Below, piece after piece: positions 17,633 through 26,766 of a stretch of DNA of 64,000 nt. The first letter of the stretch is position 1; the number at the start of each line of letters is the position of its first letter. Origin of the DNA: Paenibacillaceae bacterium ZCTH02-B3 (GTDB lineage: Bacteria; Bacillota; Bacilli; Paenibacillales; Paenibacillaceae); assembly GCA_002159065.1 (NCBI GenBank), contig LZRV01000087.1, forward strand, positions 1-64,000. Direction: 5' to 3'. The position numbers and the translations under genes were made by a program. The notes beneath the pieces are model-generated. The model saw only the letters and a list, made by a program, of their open reading frames with translations, was not told the origin of the DNA and searched no databases.

Positions 17633-18772
17633 TCAAATCGCCGCCGCTTCACGGCGCGCCCATTCGTCGCAGGCGAGGATGGTCTCCAGGTCCGGATCGG
17701 CCTCCGCCTCGTGCCGGGCCAGCACCTTTTCGATGATATCCTCGATGGCCAGAAACGGGATTTCCCCCCGGAGAAAACGGGCCACCGCCACCTCGTTGGC
17801 GGCGTTGAACACGGCGGGAGCCGTGCCGCCGGTCCGGCCCGCCTCATAGGCCATGCCCAGGCAGGGGTAGCGGGCGAAATCCGCCGGACGGAAATGCAGC
17901 GCGCCAATGCGCGTCAGATCGAGGGGCTCCATCGGCGACGGTTTCCGCTCGGGATAGCAAAGCGCGTACTGGATGGGCCCCCGCATGTCGGGAAGGCCCA
18001 GCTGGGCCAGCACGGACGAATCGGCGAATTCCACAAGCGAATGAACGATGCTTTCCGGGTGGAGCAGAACTTCGATTCGATCGTAAGGCATGCCAAACAG
18101 CCAGTGGGCCTCGATCACTTCCAGTCCCTTGTTCGCCATGGTGGCGGAATCGACGGTGATCTTGGCCCCCATCGACCAGTTCGGATGGCGCAGGGCTTCC
18201 TCCACGGTCACATGGGCCAGTTCTTCCCGGCGCCGGTCGCGGAAGCTTCCGCCCGAAGCCGTGAGAAACAGCCGCTTTACCGTCTTCCGATCCTCGCCCT
18301 GAAGGCACTGGAAAATGGCCGAATGTTCGCTGTCCATCGGCAGCAGGGGCACGCCCCTTTCCGCCGCCCGCCGCGTGACGATGTGCCCGGCCGCGACCAG
18401 CGTTTCCTTGTTGGCGAGACCGATGGCCGCGCCGGCTTCGATGGCGGCCAGGGTGGGCTTAAGTCCCGCGCTGCCCACCATCGCGCCGACCACCAGGTCG
18501 GCGCCGCATCCCGCCGCCACCTCCAGCAGGCCTTCCGGGCCGTACAACGCCCGCACGCCCTCCGGCAACCGCGCCGCCAGCCATTCCGCCTGCGCCCGGT
18601 CGGACACGGACACGACCTTCGGCCTGAATCGCTCCGCCTGCTGGAGCAGAAGTTCCGCATTCTGCCCCGCGGCCAGGCCGACCACGCGGAAATCGCCGGG
18701 AAGCCGTTCAATCACGTCCAGCGTCTGCGTGCCGATGGAACCCGTGGAACCCAGGATGGCAATCCGTTTCAT
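17633..18772 (-). CDS. dxr: 1-deoxy-D-xylulose 5-phosphate reductoisomerase
   Basis: Second enzyme of the MEP pathway; converts DXP to 2-C-methyl-D-erythritol 4-phosphate with NADPH. The 379 residues show the NADPH site [13 protein letters not shown] at the N terminus, [26 protein letters not shown], and the metal and substrate segment with [16 protein letters not shown]. The ATG at 18772 is chosen because AAGGTGA lies just upstream and the protein then starts [11 protein letters not shown]; a second ATG at 18793 overlaps the cdsA stop as ATGA and would add seven residues. Confidence 0.96.
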   Translation of the reverse strand: MKRIAILGSTGSIGTQTLDVIERLPGDFRVVGLAAGQNAELLLQQAERFRPKVVSVSDRAQAEWLAARLPEGVRALYGPEGLLEVAAGCGADLVVGAMVGSAGLKPTLAAIEAGAAIGLANKETLVAAGHIVTRRAAERGVPLLPMDSEHSAIFQCLQGEDRKTVKRLFLTASGGSFRDRRREELAHVTVEEALRHPNWSMGAKITVDSATMANKGLEVIEAHWLFGMPYDRIEVLLHPESIVHSLVEFADSSVLAQLGLPDMRGPIQYALCYPERKPSPMEPLDLTRIGALHFRPADFARYPCLGMAYEAGRTGGTAPAVFNAANEVAVARFLRGEIPFLAIEDIIEKVLARHEAEADPDLETILACDEWARREAAAI

Positions 18773-18789
18773 TCGATTCACCTTGCGTT

Positions 18790-19584
18790 TCATGCGCCCG
18801 GCAGCAGGGCAAGCAGCTGAAGGACCGGAAAGGCGATCAGCCAGCTGTCGGTCCGGTCCAGCACCCCGCCGTGCCCGGGGAGGAGGCGCCCGGCGTCCTT
18901 GACCCCGCTGTGCCGCTTGTACGCGGATTGGATCAGGTCGCCCAGCTGGCCCGCGGCGCCCGCGGCCAGGCCGAAGACGGCGGCGTGTCCGAAGCCCATC
19001 GGCCCGGGCCAGATCCATACGGCCGCCAAAGCCGCCAGAACCGAAGCCGCAAGCCCGCCCACGGCGCCTTCCACCGTCTTGTTCGGGCTGATCGAGGGCC
19101 ACAGCTTGCGCCTGCCGAATGCCCGCCCCGTGAAATAGGCGCCAATATCGGCCGCCCAGACGCAGGCGAACGCCGCGGCCGCCCAGAACAGTCCGTCTTC
19201 CGCTCCCCGGACCAGCGCCATGGACCGGAAGCCAAAACCGATATAAACCGCGCCGAGGAACAGGACGGCGGCGTGTCCCACATGGAACCGGTTTTCCCGG
19301 ATCACCGTGGCGGCAAGCAAGAAAAAGGCCAATATCCAGACCACCGGCAACGGCGCCGGCGCCGTCCAGCCGAAAGGCCACGCGGGCGTCGCGAGGACCA
19401 GCGCGGCGGCGAGCCCCGCCCAGACTTCGGGCAGCCGGACGGAGAGTCCGTTCAGCCGGGCGAATTCCCAGTACCCGAGCATCGCCATCAGGGCGAGCAG
19501 CGCGGCGAACGCCCAGCCTCCCGCCGCCAGCAGGGCGACAAATCCCGCTCCCGCCACGACGCCGGTGGCAATCCGCTTCCCCAT
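18790..19584 (-). CDS. cdsA: Phosphatidate cytidylyltransferase (CDP-diglyceride synthase)
   Basis: Membrane enzyme that makes CDP-diacylglycerol from phosphatidate and CTP for phospholipid synthesis. Its 264 residues are mostly membrane helices, and the family signature is visible at the C-terminal side ([13 protein letters not shown] then [11 protein letters not shown]). The ATG at 19584 lies four bases after the uppS stop with GGAGG eleven bases upstream. The order uppS-cdsA-dxr-rseP is standard in bacteria. Confidence 0.95.
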   Translation of the reverse strand: MGKRIATGVVAGAGFVALLAAGGWAFAALLALMAMLGYWEFARLNGLSVRLPEVWAGLAAALVLATPAWPFGWTAPAPLPVVWILAFFLLAATVIRENRFHVGHAAVLFLGAVYIGFGFRSMALVRGAEDGLFWAAAAFACVWAADIGAYFTGRAFGRRKLWPSISPNKTVEGAVGGLAASVLAALAAVWIWPGPMGFGHAAVFGLAAGAAGQLGDLIQSAYKRHSGVKDAGRLLPGHGGVLDRTDSWLIAFPVLQLLALLPGA

Positions 19585-19588
19585 GTGA

Positions 19589-20377
19589 CTACAATCCTCC
19601 GTACCGGCGCACGCGCCGCTGATATTCGCAAATGGCGTCATAAAAATGCCGTTCCGTAAATTCCGGCCAATACACGTCCGTAAACCAGAGCTCGCTGTAC
19701 GCCAGCTGCCAGAGCATGAAATTGCTGATGCGCAGTTCCCCGCTCGTCCGGATCAGGAGGTCCGGATCCGGCAAATCCGCCGTCGACAGGCACGAGGCAA
19801 TGGTCTGCTCGTCGATCGCCCGCTCATCCAGTTCGCCGGCCTTCACCCGCCTGGCCAATTCCCGCGCCGCCTCGACCAGCTCCGCCCGGCTGCCGTAGTT
19901 GAGGGCGAAATTCAGGATGAGGCCCGTGTTGTCTGCCGTGCGGCGGACCGCTTCGTCCACGGCGGCCAGGGTATGCCCGGGCAGGCCTTGCCGCGAGCCC
20001 ATCACGCGCACCCGGACGTTGTTCGCGATCAGCTCCTCCAGTTCGATCGCCAGAAATTCCTGGGGCAGTTTCATCAGATAGTCGACTTCGGATTTGGGCC
20101 GCTTCCAGTTTTCCGTGGAAAACGCGTAAAGGGTCAGCACCTTCACGCCGATGCGGGCAGCGGCCATGGCGATCCGGCGGACGGTGCGCATGCCGCTGCG
20201 ATGGCCGGCCACGCGGGGAAGGCCCCGCTCCCGCGCCCAGCGCCCGTTGCCGTCCATGATGATCGCCACATGCCGGGGGATGTTGTCCGGAGAAGGCAGC
20301 CGGAGCCGTACGTCCCCGGAACCGGCCGTGTCCGCGTCGTCCGCGCCGGCGCCGCCCCGGACCCGTTGTTCCCTCAT
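19589..20377 (-). CDS. uppS: Isoprenyl transferase (undecaprenyl diphosphate synthase)
   Basis: Cis-prenyltransferase of 262 residues that makes the C55 lipid carrier for cell-wall precursors. The catalytic aspartate motif IIMDGNGRWA is near residues 36-45, with the conserved GHRSGM, the FSTENWKRP segment, and RTSGELRISNF near the C terminus. The start has AAGGAGG seven bases upstream. It begins the lipid part of the rpsB-to-polC run, after a 139-base gap from frr. Confidence 0.96.
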   Translation of the reverse strand: MREQRVRGGAGADDADTAGSGDVRLRLPSPDNIPRHVAIIMDGNGRWARERGLPRVAGHRSGMRTVRRIAMAAARIGVKVLTLYAFSTENWKRPKSEVDYLMKLPQEFLAIELEELIANNVRVRVMGSRQGLPGHTLAAVDEAVRRTADNTGLILNFALNYGSRAELVEAARELARRVKAGELDERAIDEQTIASCLSTADLPDPDLLIRTSGELRISNFMLWQLAYSELWFTDVYWPEFTERHFYDAICEYQRRVRRYGGL

Positions 20378-20468
20378 GGTCGTTCCTCCTTGCGCCGCGG
20401 AAAGGGGGCATGGACCCGCACGCCTGGCCGGCCATGAACCCGTCTCCTCCCGCTTACAAGCAACGAAA

Positions 20469-20484
20469 CCCTCCGGACGGAGGG
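20469..20484 (-). terminator. Weak terminator-like hairpin after frr
   Basis: CCCTCC and GGAGGG pair around a 4-base loop 33 bases past the frr stop. The following minus-strand sequence is TTTCGTTG, a poor U-tract. It may only slow polymerase before uppS. Confidence 0.35.
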
Positions 20485-20516
20485 ATCCCGTGCGAAACGG
20501 CCTGCGCATGCGCCGT

Positions 20517-21070
20517 TCAAAGTTCGGTGATTTCCTTTTCTTTGGCTGCCAGCATTTTGTCGATTTCCGCGATGAACCGGTCGGTCAGTTTCTGGATGTC
20601 TTCCTGGTGCCGGCGGGATTCGTCCTCGGAGATTTCCGATTTCTCCTTCTTCTTGATCTCGTCGTTGGCGTCGCGCCGGATGTTGCGGATGGCCACCTTG
20701 GCTTCCTCGCCGAGCTTGCGGGTCGACTTCACCAGTTCCATCCGGCGTTCTTCGGTGAGGGGCGGAATGTTGATGCGGATGACCTCCCCGTCGTTCACGG
20801 GCGTAAGTCCCAGATCCGACTTGAGAATCGCCCGCTCGATGGCCGCCAGGGAGCTCTTATCCCAAGGCTGGATGACCAGCGTCCGGGGATCGGGCGTGTG
20901 AATGGAACCGAGTTGATTGACCGGCATCATGGCGCCGTAATATTCGGCCTGGACCTTCTCGAGCAGCGCCGGGGATGCGCGGCCCGCCCGCAGGGTCGTC
21001 AGGTCGCGCTTCAGCGCCTGCAGCGTCTTGTCCATTCGCTCTTCCGCGTTTTTCTTGATCGACTGGGGCA

Positions 21071-21071
<1 letters not shown>
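20517..21071 (-). CDS. frr: Ribosome recycling factor
   Basis: A 184-residue protein that, with EF-G, splits post-termination ribosomes. The family pattern is complete, including [15 protein letters not shown], the Asn/Pro-rich [10 protein letters not shown] segment and the C-terminal [12 protein letters not shown] helix. The ATG at 21071 overlaps the last base of the pyrH stop (TGATG), so translation is coupled to pyrH. It belongs to the tsf-pyrH-frr unit. Confidence 0.97.
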
Positions 21072-21832
<761 letters not shown>

Positions 21833-21834
21833 TC

Positions 21835-21873
21835 AAAAAAAGGGAACACATGTTGGAATTGTGTTCCCTTTTT
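21835..21873 (-). terminator. Terminator between tsf and pyrH
   Basis: The arms AAAAAGGGAACACA (21837-21850) and TGTGTTCCCTTTTT (21860-21873) pair over 14 bases around a 9-base loop. Runs of A and T on both sides make it work on paper in either direction. It lies directly after the tsf stop. Confidence 0.85.
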
Positions 21874-21877
21874 CAGC

Positions 21878-22528
21878 TTATCGCTTTACTTGGGCCATGA
21901 CCTCTTCGGCGAAATCCGTTTTCTTCGCCTCCAGCCCTTCGCCGAGCACGAACCGGGCGAACCGGCGAATGGAAATGTTTTCGCCGATGGTGGCAATTTT
22001 CTCGCTCAGCAGCGTCTGGACCGTTTTGTCCGGATCCTTGACGAACTGCTGCTCCAGGAGCACGTTTTCCTCGAAAAACTTGGCCAGGCGTCCTTCGACG
22101 ATCTTGTCCACGACGTGCGCCGGCTTGCCTTCGGTAAGGGCCTGCGTGCGCAGGATTTCCCGTTCCTGCTCGATCACTTCCGCGGGAACTTCCTCGCGCC
22201 GCACCCATCTGGGATTGGAAGCGGCGATGTGCATGGCGATGTCGCGCACGAATTCGCGGAACTGGTCGGTTTTGGCCACGAAGTCGGTTTCGCAGTTCAC
22301 TTCCACGAGCACCCCGATGCGGCCGCCCGCGTGGATGTAGGACTCGACAAGCCCTTCGGTGGCTGCGCGTCCGGCTTTCTTCGCCGCCGCCGCCAGACCC
22401 TTTTCGCGGAGAATCTGCACGGCTTTGTCCATATCGCCGTTCGCTTCTTCAAGCGCCTTTTTGCAGTCGAGCATCCCCGCTCCCGTTTTTTCCCGGAGCG
22501 CTTTCACGTCCGCCGCGCTGAATGACAA
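21878..22528 (-). CDS. tsf: Translation elongation factor Ts
   Basis: Nucleotide-exchange factor for EF-Tu, 216 residues. The N-terminal UBA-like domain ([19 protein letters not shown]) and the core signature [11 protein letters not shown] are present. The length fits the short Bacilli form, with a single core subdomain set and no long insert. It follows rpsB across a terminator-like hairpin and is followed by another, so ribosomal protein S2, EF-Ts and UMP kinase can be made at stepped levels. Confidence 0.96.
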   Translation of the reverse strand: MSFSAADVKALREKTGAGMLDCKKALEEANGDMDKAVQILREKGLAAAAKKAGRAATEGLVESYIHAGGRIGVLVEVNCETDFVAKTDQFREFVRDIAMHIAASNPRWVRREEVPAEVIEQEREILRTQALTEGKPAHVVDKIVEGRLAKFFEENVLLEQQFVKDPDKTVQTLLSEKIATIGENISIRRFARFVLGEGLEAKKTDFAEEVMAQVKR

Positions 22529-22589
22529 TCGCGTTCCCTCCTGCGTGCCGCGCGGCGCTTCCCGCGCCGCGGCGTTCCGATGGTTTTTT

Positions 22590-22629
22590 CAAAAAAAGGG
22601 CGGTGAGAAGGATCGCTTCTGACCACCCT
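22590..22629 (-). terminator. Terminator or attenuator between rpsB and tsf
   Basis: On the minus strand AGGGTGGTCAGAAG pairs with CTTCTCACCGCCCT around a CGATC loop, with one wobble and one mismatch, followed by seven T. Since tsf has no promoter visible after it, partial termination is likely. Confidence 0.75.
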
Positions 22630-22666
22630 GATCGGACATGTCTTTCTTGCCGTTCTCTCGGCCGGA

Positions 22667-23371
22667 TCAGGCCGGCTGCTCGTCTTCCTGTCCCTGACGC
22701 GCCTCGACGATGGCATCCGCGATCTTGGACGTAAGGAGCTTCACCGCGCGAATGGCATCGTCATTGCCCGGGATGACGTAGTCGATCTCATCCGGATCGC
22801 AGTTGGTGTCGACGATGCCGATGATCGGAATGCCCAGCTTGCGGGCTTCGGACACCGCGATCCGTTCCTTGCGCGGATCGATGACAAAGAGCGCGTCCGG
22901 CAGCTTCCGCATGCCCTTGATGCCGCCGAGGAATTTCTGCAGCCGGTCCTTCTCCTTGCGGAGCAGGATGACTTCCTTCTTCGGCAGCACGTCGAACGTG
23001 CCGTCTTCCTCCATCTTCTCCAGTTGCAGCAAGCGTTCGATGCGCTTCTGGATCGTGGCGAAGTTCGTGAGCGTGCCGCCCAGCCAGCGCTGGTTCACGT
23101 AGAACATCCCGCAACGCTCCGCTTCCTCGCGCACGGAATCCTGCGCCTGCTTCTTCGTGCCGACGAACAGCACCGTTCCTCCCTGCTCGGCCAGCTGGCG
23201 CACGAAGTTGTAGGCTTCCTCGACCTTCCTGACCGTCTTCTGCAGGTCGATGATGTAGATGCCGTTGCGTTCGGTGAAGATGTACTTCGCCATTTTCGGA
23301 TTCCAGCGGCGCGTCTGGTGTCCGAAATGAACGCCGGCTTCCAGAAGCTGTTTCATGGAAATAACCGCCAT
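22667..23371 (-). CDS. rpsB: 30S ribosomal protein S2
   Basis: A 234-residue ribosomal protein. The start [19 protein letters not shown] and the [16 protein letters not shown] stretch match S2 closely, as does the [19 protein letters not shown] motif. The start ATG at 23371 has GGAGGT upstream; the open frame beyond it lies in the leader. It is the first gene after a strong promoter at 23516-23544, giving a leader of about 137 bases, where S2 autoregulation is known in other bacteria. Confidence 0.97.
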   Translation of the reverse strand: MAVISMKQLLEAGVHFGHQTRRWNPKMAKYIFTERNGIYIIDLQKTVRKVEEAYNFVRQLAEQGGTVLFVGTKKQAQDSVREEAERCGMFYVNQRWLGGTLTNFATIQKRIERLLQLEKMEEDGTFDVLPKKEVILLRKEKDRLQKFLGGIKGMRKLPDALFVIDPRKERIAVSEARKLGIPIIGIVDTNCDPDEIDYVIPGNDDAIRAVKLLTSKIADAIVEARQGQEDEQPA

Positions 23372-23515
23372 GTTCCCTGCACCTCCAAGGTTATCGGTTT
23401 TGCCCAATTCCGCCGCAGATCGCATCTTCTGCCAGAACTTCCCCGTGCAGGGCGGTCACGAAAAGGGAAGCACCCCTGGCAAAATTGACCTGCGTGTGTG
23501 CTTGCGCCGCAAAAT

Positions 23516-23544
23516 ACTATACCACATCCACCCGGGCGACGCAA
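23516..23544 (-). promoter_or_regulatory. Sigma-A promoter of the rpsB-tsf-pyrH unit
   Basis: TTGCGT and TATAGT are 17 bases apart on the minus strand. The promoter starts four bases beyond the U-tract of the tRNA-Lys terminator, so the two units are cleanly separated. Confidence 0.85.
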
Positions 23545-23547
23545 CGC

Positions 23548-23586
23548 AAAAACAGCCGCCCTCGCGCGGACGGCGCGGTGCGGCTG
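23548..23586 (-). terminator. Terminator of the tRNA-Lys transcript
   Basis: CAGCCGC and GCGGCTG (23553-23559 and 23580-23586) form the outer stem of a GC-rich hairpin, followed on the minus strand by TTTTTG. It lies 15 bases past the tRNA 3' end. Confidence 0.78.
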
Positions 23587-23600
23587 CGCATGACGCAATC

Positions 23601-23676
23601 TGGTAGGCCCGGTGGGACTCGAACCCACGGCCTGATGATTAAGAGTCACCTGCTCTACCAACTGAGCTACGGGCCT
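23601..23676 (-). tRNA. tRNA-Lys (anticodon CTT)
   Basis: A full 76-base cloverleaf on the minus strand. The acceptor arms AGGCCCG and CGGGCCT pair over seven bases, the D arm is GCTC/GAGC, the anticodon stem GGTGA/TCATC holds the loop CTCTTAA, and the T arm GTGGG/CCCAC encloses TTCGAGT. The anticodon CTT reads AAG. The CCA end is encoded. It stands alone between the motility accessory genes and rpsB, with its own promoter and terminator. Confidence 0.97.
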
Positions 23677-23687
23677 GAACAAGCAAT

Positions 23688-23715
23688 ATTCTACCACAAT
23701 TTTCGCCGGCCGCAA
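23688..23715 (-). promoter_or_regulatory. Promoter of tRNA-Lys
   Basis: On the minus strand TTGCGG is followed after 16 bases by TAGAAT, and transcription would start about five bases before the mature tRNA end. Confidence 0.75.
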
Positions 23716-23739
23716 GACGGAAATTTGCGGCACGTCTGG

Positions 23740-24261
23740 TCAACGTTTGTAGCGCATGAGTTCCGCAAGAATTTCCTCGTGCGTCGGCTTTCCGCGAAAA
23801 ACGGCGATTCCCGGCTGCAGATCGCCGCTGTGGGGCCGCGCGAACCGCAGGAATTCCTCCAGGTCTTTGCGATCGGTCAGCACGCCCAGCACCAGCAGCC
23901 CTTCCGCCGCCTCGGACAGGGTCATGCCGCTGAAGATCGGCAGCGTCAGGGGCGCCGGCTCCCGGGATGCTTCCTCCTCCGGTTCTTCCGCCCGCCCATG
24001 CGCCGGTTCGGCAATTCCGGCGCTTTCGGCGTCCCGCCCGGCGGCTTCCCGAATCATCCGGTCGACATCCGCCCGGGTATAGATTTGCGCGTCCGCCGGA
24101 AACACCCGGTATCCGAAGCGGTCCGCCTGTTCCAGAAACTGCTCTTCGGTCCACTCCGCCGCCGGTCCCGACTCTCTCGAAAAGTTGACCAGTTCCAGAA
24201 GCGCAGCTCCCAGCATGAGCCCCAGGCCAAGGCCAATGAGTAGCTTCCGGTGTCTACGCAC
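23740..24261 (-). CDS. Membrane-anchored protein resembling the N-domain of MltG
   Basis: A 173-residue protein with one N-terminal membrane helix (about residues 7-27) and an external part. An Ala/Glu-rich linker leads to a C-terminal module of about 65 residues, whose pattern (SGMTLSEAAEGLLVLGVL, then LQPGIAVFRGKPTHEEIL) resembles the LysM-like domain before the catalytic domain of MltG/YceG lytic transglycosylases. The catalytic domain itself is absent. The GTG start has GGAGG nine bases upstream and overlaps the end of the SwrB-like gene by eight bases. Assignment is by pattern only; a binding rather than enzymatic role is inferred. Confidence 0.7.
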   Translation of the reverse strand: MRRHRKLLIGLGLGLMLGAALLELVNFSRESGPAAEWTEEQFLEQADRFGYRVFPADAQIYTRADVDRMIREAAGRDAESAGIAEPAHGRAEEPEEEASREPAPLTLPIFSGMTLSEAAEGLLVLGVLTDRKDLEEFLRFARPHSGDLQPGIAVFRGKPTHEEILAELMRYKR

Positions 24262-24886
24262 GGGCCGCTTCCTCCCGCTTGGCCAGCTGCAGGATCAGCT
24301 GCACTTCGCCTTTGTTCATGTTGAGCGCCTTGGAGATCTGTTCGATGGACCGGCCCCGCCGGTACAAATCGAGCAGTTGGGCGTAACGTTCGTGGATGGC
24401 CAGGGTCCCTTTCGCATCCGCTCCCTCTCCGGCGGCCGCTTCGCCCGCCGCGTCCTTCGCGGCCGGGACCGCCGTTCCGGAGGCCTGCCCGCCCTCGGAA
24501 GATGAGGCGGAGGTCCGGGACGCCGGCTCCTTTGCCGCCGGGGAACCATGTGCTTGCGCCGAAACATCCCCGGCAATCGGAACGCTCCCGAAAGAAGCAT
24601 CCGCCGGAGTTGCGGCCGCCGCGGCCCGGCTGCGCTCCTTGAGGCTGTCCACCTCTTGCTCCAGCTCGCGGATCCGCCGTCCCAGCCGCTCCACCGTTTC
24701 GTCCTGTTCCGATTTCAGGCGGGTGATCGCGTCGAGCAGACCGCGGTTCTCCGCTTCGAGATCTTCCAGCAGCCGTTCGAAGGAATCGTCCCGGCTTGCC
24801 GGAGCGTCGTCCCCGCGGGGCAGCAGCCATCCGTATACGGCGATCGCGGCGCCGATCATGGCGATGAGCAGCCAGGGTTCATCCAC
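24254..24886 (-). CDS. swrB: SwrB-like motility protein (DUF6115 type)
   Basis: About 210 residues: a short N-terminal membrane helix, a coiled coil (RLLEDLEAENRGLLDAI onward), a long Ala/Ser-rich linker, and a C-terminal helix-turn-helix-like end (GRSIEQISKALNMNKGEVQL). This layout and the end motif match B. subtilis SwrB, which activates assembly of the flagellar export gate and swarming. SwrB occupies the same place there, between sigD and rpsB. The GTG at 24886 is preferred, with GGAGG seven bases upstream; an ATG two codons earlier is only one base from that site. Confidence 0.78.
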   Translation of the reverse strand: MDEPWLLIAMIGAAIAVYGWLLPRGDDAPASRDDSFERLLEDLEAENRGLLDAITRLKSEQDETVERLGRRIRELEQEVDSLKERSRAAAAATPADASFGSVPIAGDVSAQAHGSPAAKEPASRTSASSSEGGQASGTAVPAAKDAAGEAAAGEGADAKGTLAIHERYAQLLDLYRRGRSIEQISKALNMNKGEVQLILQLAKREEAARA

Positions 24887-24945
24887 GGCCATCCCTCCTG
24901 TCGCTTGTCCCCGCCCGGGCATCGTGCGGCTTCAGAGCTTGTGCT

Positions 24946-24983
24946 GTCAAATTCGGCAATTTCCACGTCAAATTCGGCAGTTG
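24946..24983. repeat. Pair of direct repeats upstream of the SwrB-like gene
   Basis: GTCAAATTCGGCA occurs at 24947-24959 and again at 24967-24979, followed by similar bases (ATT and GTT). The starts are about 20 bases apart, two turns of the helix. The pair is 60-100 bases upstream of the swrB start. It may be a regulator site or the scar of an IS end; TGTCAA at 24946 also occurs at the IS terminus at the start of the window. Confidence 0.6.
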
Positions 24984-25000
24984 CAACGCCGCTTCATCCA

Positions 25001-25315
25001 TTACAGCGTCAGATCGACATGCCGGCCTTTATAGGGATGCAGATTCGCTTCCCGGTCGGACTTCGCCTGCGCTTCCTTGCGCTTGCCCCGTCCCTGCCCC
25101 GGTTCCCGCTTGCCCTGCGGCTCGCGTTCCCGGATGGCGGCGCCCGAGGCTTCCTCCCCCCGGTTCGTCCTCTGCGCCTGTTCCCTGCCCATCCGGACCG
25201 ACATGCCCGCTTGCATCATTTGCTCCTGGGTCGAACGGTACTGTTGCTGGTGCTGCAGCTGGGCAATTTCGGGCGTTCGCGTGATGGGCTGAAAATCCAG
25301 CGAACGATAGGTCAC
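25001..25315 (-). CDS. Small hydrophilic protein of unknown function in the motility cluster
   Basis: A 104-residue, strongly charged protein without membrane segments. It has a Gln-rich N-terminal third (QLQHQQQYRSTQEQMMQAG), a basic Lys/Arg/Glu-rich middle, and a compact end HPYKGRHVDLTL. I recall similar small proteins with an HP-Y/F-KG-xx-D tail at this site in related Bacilli but cannot name a family. The GTG start has GGGAGGG eight bases upstream. It follows the FapA-family gene by 27 bases, which points to co-expression. Confidence 0.65.
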   Translation of the reverse strand: MTYRSLDFQPITRTPEIAQLQHQQQYRSTQEQMMQAGMSVRMGREQAQRTNRGEEASGAAIREREPQGKREPGQGRGKRKEAQAKSDREANLHPYKGRHVDLTL

Positions 25316-25342
25316 TTGCGATCCCTCCCCGAAGTGCCACCG

Positions 25343-26749
25343 TCAGCGAATGGGCAATATCGCCACCTCGCCGTCCACGATGCGCAGCGATACATATTTT
25401 ACCTGATCTTTGATATATCGGGTATACCGTCCGATGACGATTTTCGTGCCGGCCCACAGGGTGTTCAGCACGTCGACCCGCGCGCCGATGGCGTCTTCCA
25501 GCGTCTTTTCGATAATGAGCGTCCGCTCCCGGATCTCCTTGAGTTCGCTTTCATTCTGCCGCCTCGTGTTGGCCAGCTTGATGCGCATGGCCATCCGTTC
25601 CGGCGACAGCTGTCCGGATACGGCCATCTGATCCAGCAGGGTCAGCGCCTTTTCCGTTTTTTCCAGGCTGTCGGTCAGCTCCCGCAGCCGCCTGCGCAGC
25701 TCGGCCAGTTCCTGCCGGAGTTCCGGATGGACCCCGACTTCGATCACGGTGGCGGTGGACATGGAATTGCCGATCATGCGCGCCACCACCCGGTCGCCCG
25801 CCTGGGTCACGCCGCCGACGATGAGCCCCTTGGAGCCGGTGCAGCTGACGGTGCTGCCGGCGCGGACGTGGGAATGCATGATGCTTTGCGTCACGATGAT
25901 GTTCTCGCCGGCGAAGACGTTCGCCTCCTGGATGAACGAGCACTTGACGTGGCGCTTTGCGCGGACGTAACCCTTGTTATTTGCGATGATGCCGCCGGAA
26001 ATTTCGATGGAACCGTCGGATTCCAGCTCCGCCCCTTCCACGCCGCCGTAGACGCGGATGTCGCCGGCGGTCCGCACGCGGAAGCCGGTCAGCACGTTCC
26101 CCCGGATGACCACCGTGCCCACGAAATCGATGTTGCCGACCCTGTAGTCCACGTCGCCGTTGACCTCATAGACGGGAAACACGTTGATTCGCTCGTCTTC
26201 CGACTGGCTGACCAGACCGTCTATGGCGGCATACAGCGCCGTTTTTTCCGGACTGAGCACGACGTTTTTGCCGGGCTTGATCCAGACCTCTTTGCCCTCT
26301 TTCGGCGGGATCGGTTCTCCCGTGACGTCGATCCCGGGAACGCCGGGTTCGGGCGGAACCCGCTCCGCGATCATCTGCCCCGCCTTGACGTTGGCCAGCC
26401 GGACAACCTCCTTGAAATCCACCGTGCCGTCTTCCCGAACGACCGGACCCCGATCCTCCGTCCCGAAAAACAGGCGAATATAGCCATCTTTCCCCGGCAC
26501 CGGCGCGGTGCCGGTGGCGACGGTGACCGGTCCGTCGAAAAAGAGCTGGGGCTTCTCGGCAATCCGTCTCAGCACGTCATGCTGCACTCCGCTCCGCACG
26601 CCCTTGGCGATGAGAAACGCGGCCAGCTCCTCTTCGGTGATGCGGATCGGCTCGACGGTATGCTTGAAGGAAAGCAGCGCCTGCATCCGATCTTCGGTGA
26701 TGGTGACGTGAAGGAGGTCATCCAGCGACATGGGGAGAAGATCCGACAT
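25343..26749 (-). CDS. FapA / DUF342 family protein (flagellar assembly protein A domain)
   Basis: A 468-residue protein. The N-terminal part carries the family domain, with AERVPPEPGVPGIDVTGEPIP; the centre is a beta-helix-like run of short repeats (NIDFVGTVVIRGNVLTGF, GDIRVYGGVEGA, GSIEISGGI), and the C-terminal part is a long coiled coil (ELRQELAELRRRLRELTDS). Family members are linked to polar flagella and cell-surface or polymer localisation in other bacteria; the molecular role is unclear. The ATG at 26749 is chosen, with GGAGG seven bases upstream. It directly follows sigD. Confidence 0.85.
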   Translation of the reverse strand: MSDLLPMSLDDLLHVTITEDRMQALLSFKHTVEPIRITEEELAAFLIAKGVRSGVQHDVLRRIAEKPQLFFDGPVTVATGTAPVPGKDGYIRLFFGTEDRGPVVREDGTVDFKEVVRLANVKAGQMIAERVPPEPGVPGIDVTGEPIPPKEGKEVWIKPGKNVVLSPEKTALYAAIDGLVSQSEDERINVFPVYEVNGDVDYRVGNIDFVGTVVIRGNVLTGFRVRTAGDIRVYGGVEGAELESDGSIEISGGIIANNKGYVRAKRHVKCSFIQEANVFAGENIIVTQSIMHSHVRAGSTVSCTGSKGLIVGGVTQAGDRVVARMIGNSMSTATVIEVGVHPELRQELAELRRRLRELTDSLEKTEKALTLLDQMAVSGQLSPERMAMRIKLANTRRQNESELKEIRERTLIIEKTLEDAIGARVDVLNTLWAGTKIVIGRYTRYIKDQVKYVSLRIVDGEVAILPIR

Positions 26750-26766
26750 GAACCCGCCTCCTTTGC

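Noticed and set aside
18790-19381. Extension of dxr upstream through cdsA in the same frame
   Set aside because: The extra 190 or so residues are a second-frame reading of cdsA; Dxr proteins start at the [11 protein letters not shown] region, which has its own ribosome site.
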